Below, piece by piece: positions 57,008 to 64,000 of a DNA stretch of 64,000 nt. How positions within the stretch are numbered: the stretch's first letter is position 1; the number at the start of each line of letters is the position of its first letter. The notes under the pieces are model-generated. The model had not been told where the DNA came from. It ran no database searches and saw only the letters and a program-made list of their open reading frames with translations. The DNA is taken from NCBI RefSeq assembly GCF_024448985.1, contig NZ_JAMOII010000015.1:28651-92650 (forward strand), given 5' to 3'. A program made the translations under genes and the position numbers. The stretch is from Stutzerimonas stutzeri. GTDB lineage: Bacteria; Pseudomonadota; Gammaproteobacteria; Pseudomonadales; Pseudomonadaceae.

Positions 57008-57628
57008 CTAGGCCGATGCAAGCCCTACGAACAGCGGCTCCATAAGTAATCGTTGGCGCGCTGCCTCACGTTCAGCCTTAACCGTTTCCGCCCCTGAGAC
57101 CAGCCCTTCCAGATACACGAACTGCACATCGAACAGGCCGATGGTGCTCAGCACATGGCGCAAATAAGCCGTCAGAAAATCGGGCTGACGGGCTCGAGCG
57201 CCGCGATGAAAGCCGCCAGAACTGACGATCACATAAACCGGACGGTCCTCTAGTAGACCGACTTTGCCATCGGGTGTCGCCGCGAAGGTGCGTCCGATCC
57301 GGACGACGTGATCGATCCAGAGCTTGAGCGCCGCCGGTAGCGTGAAATTGTGCATGGGCGTGGCGATAAACATCGCATCGCTGCGCTCGAGCTCGCCAAT
57401 CAGGTTTTCCGACAAGGCGAAGACCGGAGCGGTATCCGGTGTTCGACGGGTAAGCGCATCGGCATAGGCATCGTCCAGCGGCGCGAGCGTGGCGACTCCG
57501 AGATCCCGCCGTGTCACGATCAGCTCGGGACGGCGAACGCGCAGGGCATCGACCAGTTCGTTCGCCAGCTGATAACCAATGGACGCATCGGGGCGCGGAC
57601 TTGCATTGATCAACAGAACCTCACGCAT
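57008..57628 (-). CDS. FMN-dependent NADH azoreductase (second copy)
   Basis: 206 residues from the ATG at 57628. FMN-binding LLINASPRPDASIGYQLA and ATPMHNFTLPAALKLWIDHV; VIVSSGGFHRGARARQPDFL replaces the TTRGDRG loop of the copy at 10028. The two copies are clearly paralogs, not recent duplicates. It reduces quinones or azo compounds. It overlaps the GNAT gene by 8 bp and is probably in one operon, divergent from the broken MocR regulator. Confidence 0.9.
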   Translation of the reverse strand: MREVLLINASPRPDASIGYQLANELVDALRVRRPELIVTRRDLGVATLAPLDDAYADALTRRTPDTAPVFALSENLIGELERSDAMFIATPMHNFTLPAALKLWIDHVVRIGRTFAATPDGKVGLLEDRPVYVIVSSGGFHRGARARQPDFLTAYLRHVLSTIGLFDVQFVYLEGLVSGAETVKAEREAARQRLLMEPLFVGLASA

Positions 57629-58085
57629 GGCGCGGTCCCTCCTCTCGCAGCGGCTGAATGAAGTGCATGCCTTTGGCAAGCAGGCCTTCGCGGAAGTAGA
57701 ACCGCTGCGCGAGCGGCATGTGCAAACCGGTATCAAGCACGAGATGCGCGTATTCATCGGCGATAGCCTCGCGTCGCACCGCATCCAGTAGCTGCGCGCC
57801 TATTCCGTTCTGACGCTGTGATCGCGCGACCACCAAATCGTCCACATAGACGAAACGGCCATAGAGCAGATTCTCCAGCGCACGGAAGCCCGCCAGGCCG
57901 ATCAGTTCAGCGCCAAGCCATGCCCCTAACAGACGATAATGCTTCTCGAACTGGCGCGCGATCTGAGCGAGGAATGCAGCCTCTTCCAGCAAATGCGGCC
58001 GTAGCTCGCGCATTAGTTCGAACGCTACGCGCAGGTCGGTTTCCTCGCTCAGATAACGAACGGTTGGCACAGTCTTCATGGTCAT
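57621..58085 (-). CDS. GNAT-family N-acetyltransferase
   Basis: 154 residues. GNAT core: GAWLGAELIGLAGFRAL, YVDDLVVARSQRQNGIGAQL (acetyl-CoA pyrophosphate loop Q-R-x2-G-I-G-A), and YFREGLLAKGMHF near the end. Substrate unknown. Upstream of and coupled to the azoreductase gene. Confidence 0.88.
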   Translation of the reverse strand: MTMKTVPTVRYLSEETDLRVAFELMRELRPHLLEEAAFLAQIARQFEKHYRLLGAWLGAELIGLAGFRALENLLYGRFVYVDDLVVARSQRQNGIGAQLLDAVRREAIADEYAHLVLDTGLHMPLAQRFYFREGLLAKGMHFIQPLREEGPRHA

Positions 58086-58290
58086 GTCTCATCGAGATGG
58101 GCCTTCACCATAAGTCGACCGCAGCTCCGACCACAGGGCCAAGAACGACCGCAATGCATGGGCCATCGCCGCGCGTGACGGCTCGACCCCATCCGAAGCA
58201 ATAAACGATCAGCTTGCGCCACGGTCCACGCTCTCCTACCGATATGCGCGCTTGCGCTACTATCCGATGGCCATCTCCAGGAGGTCTACG

Positions 58291-59696
58291 ATGTCAGGTC
58301 GCGAAGTGCCGAATCGCGAGAACGCCGTCCCTGTTTTCCGCCAACTGTACGTGCGCTACCGCGACGCCATCAGCTCCGGCCGGTTGAAGCCGGGCGATCG
58401 TGTGCCATCAGTGCGGGCGTTGGCATCCGAGCTGAATCTGGCACGGGGCACGGTGGAAGCGGCATATCAATTGCTAATCGGCGAGGGGTATCTGGAGGCT
58501 CGGGGTCCGGCGGGTACGATCGTGTGCCCGCAGCTGTCATCACCAGTCTCCCGCGTAGCTCCAGCCTCGCCTGCGCCTACGGCGTGTACGGGGATCCACA
58601 CGGGTCGCGCGCCGTTGCCTCTGCAGATGGGCTTGCCGGCACTCGATGCATTCCCACGCAAGACCTGGACGCGGCTCGCCAGCCGTGCCATTCAACAAGG
58701 CGGCCTGGACGGTATGATCTACCCCAATCCGCAGGGCGATGAGGCACTGCGCGTGGCCCTTGCCCGCTACCTTGCCATTTCCCGCGGTATCGCCTGCACA
58801 CCAGATCAAGTGTTCATTTGCGCAGGGTATCGGGCCTGTTTGGAGCTGATCTCGCGCAGCGTGCTGAACGCAGGTGACCGCGGCTGGTTCGAAGACCCAG
58901 GCTATTTTCTCGCCCGGCGGTTTTTTGAAGAAACAAACACGCCGCTGGTTCCTGTTCCGGTGGACGAACATGGTCTGCGCGTGGATATCGGTATCGAGCG
59001 CGCGCCGATGCACGCTTTGCTGTGGTAACCCCATCGCACCAGAGCCCCTTGGGCGTATCCCTGTCCCTGCCCCGTCGGCAGGTGCTATTGGCCTGGGCAA
59101 GCGACCAGCGCAGCTGGATAATCGAGGACGACTATGACAGCGAGTACCGCTACATCGGGCGACCGTTGCCCGCCTTGAAGAGCCTCGACACGCAAGGGCG
59201 CGTGCTCTACACCGGAACGTTCAGCAAAGTGCTGATACCCGGCCTGCGCCTGGCCTATCTCGTGGTACCGAACGAGCAGGTTGGGCACTTCGCGCGGATG
59301 GCCGATGCCTTGCACAACCATTGCCCGCAATTGCTGCAACGCACCACCGCGACCGTCATCGAAGAAGGCCATTTCGCCCGCCATCTAAAAAAGATGCGCA
59401 GCCTGTACGCTCATCGTAGAGCACTGTTGAGCGATGCCCTGACCGCAACACTCGCCGGCCGCATGCATCTGGAGTTACGAGCCGGGGGCCTGCACGTGCT
59501 GGGCTGCCTGGCCGACGGGTTGGTGGACAGCGTCATAGCCGCGCGTGCGCCGCGTGCCGGCCTGGCCGTGCAGGCGCTCTCGGAATGGTACCGGGACGCG
59601 CCCGCGCGCCAAGGGTTGCTGATGGGGTTCACCAATGTGAAGGATGCGGACGCGGCGGCGGACCTCGCCGCGCGCGTCGCCGGACTTCTCGACTGA
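58291..59696 (+). pseudogene. MocR/PdxR-type regulator (GntR HTH + aminotransferase) with frameshift
   Basis: Start ATG 58291 follows AGGAGGT. N-terminal GntR winged helix (about 12-78: FRQLYVRYRDAISSGRLKPG, PSVRALASELNLARGT) and the first half of a fold-I aminotransferase domain up to APMHALL, where TAA ends the frame at 59026. The other half resumes in the next frame at GTG 59022 (VTPSHQSPLGVSLSLPRRQ, then DDYDSEYRY, and the PLP Lys in YTGTFSKVLIPG). A one-base shift at about 59017-59022 splits the gene. Full reading gives about 468 residues, normal for MocR. The regulator probably once controlled the divergent GNAT/azoR or the neighbouring AhpD-like gene. Confidence 0.85.
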
Positions 59697-59772
59697 TGCC
59701 CTGCCCTCCGTACGGACAGCCGGCTGCACAATCCGCGCACCTTCGGCCCGTCGCGTCCGTTCGGCTCGACCT

Positions 59773-60252
59773 TCAGTTGAGGTCGGCCTTTTCCAGTCCG
59801 TAAAGCTTGTCAGCCGACCCAGGCACAGCCTGGAACGCTACGCTCAGGCGGTTCCATCCGTTGATGGAAATTATGAGGAAGGACAAATCCACCAGCTCTG
59901 CATCAGACAGATGCTCGCGCATGTCGTTGTAGATCTCGTCCGCCACACCGTGCGGCCCAAGCCGAGTCAATGCTTCAGTCCACTCCAACGCGGCACGCTC
60001 ACGGGGCGAAAACAGCGTCGACTCACGCCAAACCGTCACGTGATGCAAGCGCAATTCACGCTCCCCATGAATCTTTGCCTCTTTTACATGCATGTCCACG
60101 CAGAATGCGCAGCCATTGATTTGCGAGGCCCGCAGCGTGACGAGATGCCCCACCTCGGACAGAAACGGCTTCTCGTTCAACAGCTGGGTAAGTTCGATGT
60201 ATTTGCCGGCGGCGTCGGGAGATAGCTTGAAGTAATCAAGACGTTGGGACAT
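59773..60252 (-). CDS. AhpD-like carboxymuconolactone decarboxylase family protein
   Basis: 159 residues from the ATG at 60252. CMD/AhpD core with the redox pair in QINGCAFCVDMHVKEAK (C-x2-C ... H) and ALEWTEALTRLG. AhpD-like proteins are peroxidase-linked thiol oxidoreductases. Such genes are often next to MocR-type regulators, as here. Converges on the MocR pseudogene. Confidence 0.9.
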   Translation of the reverse strand: MSQRLDYFKLSPDAAGKYIELTQLLNEKPFLSEVGHLVTLRASQINGCAFCVDMHVKEAKIHGERELRLHHVTVWRESTLFSPRERAALEWTEALTRLGPHGVADEIYNDMREHLSDAELVDLSFLIISINGWNRLSVAFQAVPGSADKLYGLEKADLN

Positions 60253-60402
60253 GGCGTTGTTCCTATGGTAGTGAGAGTGCACCGGTGCCTTTGCGCAAGC
60301 GGTGAGCAAACGCTATCGCCGCCACTCCCCAGCCCACAGGGCCAAAATGTGTGTTCTTGATTAGGCCATCCCAGACTTCCGCGTCAATCCACACAGGGCA
60401 GT

Positions 60403-60689
60403 TCACAGCGTCGTTGCCTGGCCTTTGGCGTCCAGTTCGAACACCTTGCTCTGCATCAAACGTGCCTTGAGCCAGCGCTCAGCCACGCCACTGCCCGGGC
60501 GACGCGGCCATAGCAGGTCGACGCCTACCAGCCAATCGGTGTGCGGGTAGGCTGCCAGTTGCAGCTCGACCAGATCACCAATTTCCAGCTCACGAAGGAC
60601 GAGCTGGCGAGGCTGCGTGTATCGGCGGACACCTTCCGGCGCGACTACAAGCTGTGCTGTTTTTGAGGGGTCGTTTTTTGCCCGTTCAT
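60403..60689 (-). pseudogene. Unrecognised ~95-codon gene with one-base frameshift
   Basis: From ATG 60689 the frame stops after 14 codons, but adding one base to the five-A run at 60660-60664 gives a clean 95-codon frame to the stop at 60403. It contains QLVLRELEIGDLVELQLAAY and VAERWLKARLMQSKVFELD. Codon use is like the surrounding genes. I do not recognise the family. It could be a decayed small gene or chance. Confidence 0.35.
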
Positions 60690-61047
60690 CTCGCTGCTGT
60701 TCGGCTGTTTTTTATCTTCGGACTAGGTGCGCCTGGTCATGCCTGTGTGCCTTGGTCATAGGGAATGCCTGGCTCAACATGGGCTGACTGCGATTGTTCC
60801 AGTGTTGCTCGGGTCTGAAACCGGTCTGGCGTTCCTGGCCTGTGCGCGTGCGCATGTTTTATGCGGCACGCGGCGCAACCATCCCAGCGCATATGGGGTG
60901 AACACTTTGCACCCTTCACGTCAAACAAAGGTGGATAACCGATGTGGCTGGAAGATATGCGCTCGGGAGCCGTAAATGTTGTCCAGGGTGGCGACCACAC
61001 TGCAGCTGCGGGTGGGTCAGCTTGCTGATGGGTATGGTGTCGAGGCT
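60690..61047. other. Intergenic, no supported gene
   Basis: 358 bp before the end of azlD. Short open frames exist on both strands but lack ribosome sites and family motifs. I see no RNA gene. Confidence 0.35.
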
Positions 61048-61350
61048 TCAAGCAACGAGCACAAAATAAACAGCGGTTCCAATCCCCGCAGCAGTGATCA
61101 ATCCAAACAGATTCAGCAAAGCGATGCCAGCGACCACGCCAAGCGAGACCAGAGCGGCAGTTGGCTCTTGCAGCGCTTCTGTATACGTAATGTAGACGGC
61201 GAAGTTGATAAACACCGCAACAGGAAGGACACGCTCTAGATAGCGTTGGCTCTCGGGTCCCAATTTCACCCTTATGAATACAGGAAGGATCCGTACCAGG
61301 CAGCTCGTCACAAACAAAGCAGCGATGGCGATCTCGGGCGACTGGCTCAT
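61048..61350 (-). CDS. azlD: AzlD-family branched-chain amino acid export subunit
   Basis: 100 residues from the ATG at 61350, which overlaps the azlC stop (ATGA). Three or four hydrophobic helices: FVTSCLVRILPVFIR, RVLPVAVFINFAVYI, and a C-terminal pair. Small membrane partner of AzlC in export of branched-chain amino acids or analogues. The upstream-open frame inside azlC is ignored. Confidence 0.88.
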   Translation of the reverse strand: MSQSPEIAIAALFVTSCLVRILPVFIRVKLGPESQRYLERVLPVAVFINFAVYITYTEALQEPTAALVSLGVVAGIALLNLFGLITAAGIGTAVYFVLVA

Positions 61351-62087
61351 AGCTTTGTCCAACCTAAGATGACGGTAGCAATCAGTACGCTCGGTATCCA
61401 GAAGTAGTGAGCACCGATCAGGTTGATCAATAGCAGTGCGATGCCTGCACACAATCCGGCGGCGGCTAGTAAACCGTAACGACCATGCAAACCGCTCTGC
61501 GACAGCCACAACCTGGACCGGAGCTGACACACCGACAGGTACATAAGAACAACGCTTGCTGGGAGGCCTAGATTTACGCTCTCACCTAACCATTCCGCCG
61601 GAATGAACTGCCCGAGCAGTGCACCAATCAAGCCTGAAGCCACCCATGCCCCAAAGATCACTGCTCGTATCAAAAACACTGATTGCCAGCTGTCGGACTC
61701 CTGCTCTGTTGCATACGCTTCATCGCCCAGCATATGAGCAACAAACGCACGTCTGGCAGTGGATCGTGGCAGGCGCCTTGCTGATGCGTAAGCGATTGGA
61801 AGGTATCGGCTATTGATCGAGGCGGTAACGAGCAGCATTGTTAGGAAGCTTGCGTTAGCCTCGGCCAGGGGCAGCAGCGTGAATTGGCCGCTTCCAGAAA
61901 ACCCCAGCGCACTTACCGCGAGAATTTCTAGCAACGTCCAGTCAGCCCGCGCGGCAAGCACACCAAACAGCATGCTTACCGGAACGATTGCCAGAGCCGT
62001 CGGAGTAACACGCTGGAGGGCAGTAACGCTTCCCCCAGCGCGTTGCAAGCTTGCGACCCTAACGAAAAGACTCAGGACATTTTTCAT
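61347..62087 (-). CDS. azlC: AzlC-family amino acid exporter
   Basis: 246 residues, about eight helices. AzlC features: TALAIVPVSMLFGVLA, SALGFSGSGQFTLLPL and SINSRYLPIAYAS, with AHMLGDEAYATEQE. Exports branched-chain amino acids together with AzlD. An AraC regulator lies upstream on the same strand, a usual pairing; the radical-SAM remnant lies between and overlaps the azlC start by 29 bp. Confidence 0.92.
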   Translation of the reverse strand: MKNVLSLFVRVASLQRAGGSVTALQRVTPTALAIVPVSMLFGVLAARADWTLLEILAVSALGFSGSGQFTLLPLAEANASFLTMLLVTASINSRYLPIAYASARRLPRSTARRAFVAHMLGDEAYATEQESDSWQSVFLIRAVIFGAWVASGLIGALLGQFIPAEWLGESVNLGLPASVVLMYLSVCQLRSRLWLSQSGLHGRYGLLAAAGLCAGIALLLINLIGAHYFWIPSVLIATVILGWTKL

Positions 62088-62573
62088 GATCTGCCGGCTT
62101 CATCGATCTGTTCTTCGGGTCGGACTGATGATCAAAGCGCTCCTTCGAGGCATATATCGAGTTTTCGGTGTTTACCTTTATTCCTTCACGGGCGATAAGC
62201 CTGGAGCTGTCAACTTTGTTGTATTCATCTTCTGTAGACATTTCCTTGCCCTGAACGCTTTCGAAGCAATACGTACAGCCGAAATTGCAGGCATTAGCCA
62301 AAATCAATTGGATGATGTTGACCTTGCAGGCTCACTCGGCATCCGAAGAGAACTGGCCGGTACGAGGATATGCCGAGCAATGAGTTGCCGGGTCAGTTCC
62401 TCTTCTCTTGTCTGAGCCTCGCCGGTCAAAATCTTCGCCTGTATCGGCCGCTGCTTACGGTAGGTTTCAACAGCTCCTGGCCGGTATCGTCGATTGTTGA
62501 GCTCATGTGATTTGTGTTCATTAGGAATCCTCTCATAGCCTTCAGGACCGATAGATTCGGGAGCCCTGGTCAT
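62059..62573 (-). pseudogene. Radical-SAM/SPASM-type protein, N-terminal fragment with frameshift
   Basis: The second frame has NACNFGCTYCFE, the C-x3-C-x2-C [4Fe-4S] site of radical SAM peptide-modifying enzymes, followed by REGIKVNTENSIYASKERFD. The first frame (from 62573) supplies the upstream part (EEELTRQLIARHILVP). The two join only through a shift at about 62320-62330, where the second frame reads KVNIIQLILANACNFG. The barrel and SPASM domain are lost where azlC begins. A relic of a peptide-maturation gene. Confidence 0.7.
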
Positions 62574-62731
62574 TAGTCAGTGTCAGCCCAGGTCGATAGA
62601 AGGAGCCGACCTGAGACGCAACGGAGTGCCGCGAAGCGATGCTCGCGAGCAGAACACGCTGCGGGACCGAGTCTAGAGAGAGGCTATGCGGCGGTATTGA
62701 ACGATCGTGCAGCTTTGAGGAGGGGCGACAA
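62574..62731. other. Short intergenic, nothing recognised
   Basis: 158 bp between the radical-SAM fragment and the AraC gene stop. No supported feature. Confidence 0.3.
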
Positions 62732-63532
62732 TTAGCAGCGTCGGAGCATCTCAAGCCACCGCGCCGGAGAGATTCCGTAAGCCTTTTTGAAATGTCGTGT
62801 CATATGGCTTTGGTCCGCGAACCCGACGTTGAAAGCCACATCGATCAATGGTTGCCCAAGCAGTAATTGTCGTTTCACTTGATCTAAACGCCGCATCGTC
62901 AGATATCGATAGGGGCTCGTTCCATATAGCGCCCTGAAGTCACGAGACAGGCTCCAACGATCACGGCCGCTGGCAGCTTCGAGCTCATCAAGCGAAATAG
63001 TGCTATCTAGTGCACTATGAATATACTCACGAGCCAGTTCAGCTGCTCTGTAGTTAAGCGTCCGTCGACGCTTTCTTATGCCTGAAACTTGGGCGAGAGC
63101 ATGCGCTAGGTCGTAGATCGCATCCTCCTCTTCAAGCGGCTCGATCTCGCAGTCCATGTCTTGCATCAGCGTCTGGGTAGCTGCGTACAGATGCGGATCC
63201 CGTGAAATCCCGTCGGGTACAAACGGCAACGTGGTTCCGCCTAAGGCTTCCTGCAGCAGTGCGGGCTCGACATACAGGATTCGGTAGTGAAACCCATCAG
63301 CGCTACCTGCCTCACCGTCGTGCAATTCATCTGGATGAATGACTATTGTGCCGCCCGGCAGGCTGTGTTTCATGCCGTCTCGATAACGGAAACGATGAAC
63401 CCCTGCAAGGGTGCGACCAACTGCGTAGGTGTCGTGTCTGTGAGGCTCAAAACCAAAGCCACCAAAGTACGCTTCCATACGCTCAAGCTTTGTCTGTGGG
63501 GCTCGTACTGCCCAATCCTGACCGGCCATCAT
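62732..63532 (-). CDS. AraC-family regulator
   Basis: 266 residues. N-terminal cupin-type sensor (about 20-150: FEPHRHDTYAVGRTLAGVHRF then HPDELHDGEAGSADGFHYRI) and C-terminal double HTH (about 165-264: LDELEAASGRDRWSLSRDF, ALYGTSPYRYLTMRRLD and VAFNVGFADQSHMTRHFKK). It is the type found upstream of azlCD exporters and probably activates them. The second ATG (63529) is an equal start choice. Confidence 0.92.
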   Translation of the reverse strand: MMAGQDWAVRAPQTKLERMEAYFGGFGFEPHRHDTYAVGRTLAGVHRFRYRDGMKHSLPGGTIVIHPDELHDGEAGSADGFHYRILYVEPALLQEALGGTTLPFVPDGISRDPHLYAATQTLMQDMDCEIEPLEEEDAIYDLAHALAQVSGIRKRRRTLNYRAAELAREYIHSALDSTISLDELEAASGRDRWSLSRDFRALYGTSPYRYLTMRRLDQVKRQLLLGQPLIDVAFNVGFADQSHMTRHFKKAYGISPARWLEMLRRC

Positions 63533-64000
63533 CGTGTTCCTAAGTACAGTGTTCGAATCCAGCGACGCGTCAGGCGCTAATGGGCCGTTAGGGGCTGTTA
63601 GGGTACTTGCTCGTCCGACCTTGCCTATCGAACCGCCAATCGCCCAAAAAAAGGCGCGCAGCTTGACCTGCGCGCCTCTGGTTCAGGCTGGGCAAACCCC
63701 AACTGGAGCAATAAGGAGGGGTTGCAGTAGAACTCGCTTAAATACATTAGGAGGCTTTTGGCCTCGTGTCTGTTAATTCTAAGCATAACGACCATACGAT
63801 AAACAGTCGCGCGCTACGCGAACGCTTGCAAACATTTGCCTACAGCCGCTGGAGTCCGTCGCGGCGGCGCGCTGGGCGTTCAAAAGGTGGTCAATGACCA
63901 TCTGGATACGTGCGCAAGAACCCCAGACGCTTTTGCGTGACATCGGTGTCCTAGCCCATCTGGCAGAGCGTGTCATCGGAGCCGAGAGAATTTTTGAGGT
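63533..64000. other. Right end: no supported gene, one frame runs off the edge
   Basis: Contains the leftward terminator at 63646-63677. A plus-strand frame from ATG 63894 (MTIWIRAQEPQTLLRDIGVL) is open to the window end and could be a partial gene; I do not recognise it. A minus-strand frame 63976-63779 has no family motif. Confidence 0.25.
63646..63677 (-). terminator. Leftward intrinsic terminator
   Basis: On the minus strand a perfect 10-base stem (AGGCGCGCAG and complement, 6-base loop) runs directly into seven T. It implies a leftward transcript from the right, although no gene on that strand is evident between it and the window edge. Confidence 0.7.

Noticed and set aside
60727-60975. 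Plus-strand ORF of 82 codons
   Set aside because: No ribosome site, domain or plausible hydrophobic or charged pattern.

Overview
The window reads as about 64 kb of chromosome from a GC-rich Pseudomonas-like gammaproteobacterium, most likely of the stutzeri group. The basis is overall protein resemblance, gene pairings such as the litR / short-LOV / hemH / ybgA / phr group and DUF1329-DUF1302, and Pseudomonas-style signals (A-rich Hfq/Crc-type motifs, a Fur box). No rRNA, tRNA, CRISPR array, intact prophage or intact insertion sequence was seen. Much of the window is accessory, and it carries many gene remnants.

Layout. 1-1.7 kb: truncated MFS transporter, a 3'-5' exonuclease remnant and a VOC protein. 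2.0-9.7 kb: a light and DNA-damage block with a MerR/LitR-type regulator, short LOV photoreceptor, ferrochelatase, YbgA-like protein, photolyase, PAS-PAS-GGDEF diguanylate cyclase and a Sir2 deacylase. Four TGTACA sites lie in front of ybgA-phr, one of them inside a good sigma70 promoter, and a fifth lies in front of a small membrane-protein gene next to uvsE. 9.7-17.3 kb: frameshifted SMR gene, azoreductase/LysR pair, GST, UvrD-type helicase, UV endonuclease UvsE and a class V aminotransferase. 17.3-19.6 kb: an AT-rich spacer with a candidate small RNA, then a secreted GH5 glycosidase carrying two N-terminal repeats.

19.8-35.6 kb: a catecholate siderophore locus. The uptake operon (MFS exporter, TonB receptor, FecCD-type permeases, ATPase, binding protein) looks intact. 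The facing biosynthetic operon (entC, entE, entB, NRPS, stand-alone A domain) starts behind a strong Fur box but is broken: a deletion joins codon ~73 of entB out of frame to the middle of the first NRPS condensation domain. The predicted outcome is a strain that imports a catecholate siderophore but cannot make its own from this locus.

35.8-42.1 kb: Gre-like factor, membrane TlpA-type thioredoxin, DUF2141 protein, HU, an SDR, an orphan curlin-repeat (probable amyloid) protein, a DUF736 remnant (usually an ICE/plasmid gene) and a periplasmic solute-binding protein.

42.3-56.5 kb: a catabolic cluster bounded by two ~87-bp inverted copies of one sequence. It holds acyl-CoA synthetase, acyl-CoA dehydrogenase, MFS, LysR, DUF202 pair, DUF1254 protein, SdsA-type alkylsulfatase, DUF1329, DUF1302 and a serine hydrolase. 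The set fits desulfation, uptake and beta-oxidation-like breakdown of a hydrophobic sulfate ester. 56.5-64 kb: dnaE2 remnant, azoreductase, GNAT, frameshifted MocR-type regulator, AhpD-like protein, AzlCD exporter, radical-SAM remnant and an AraC regulator.
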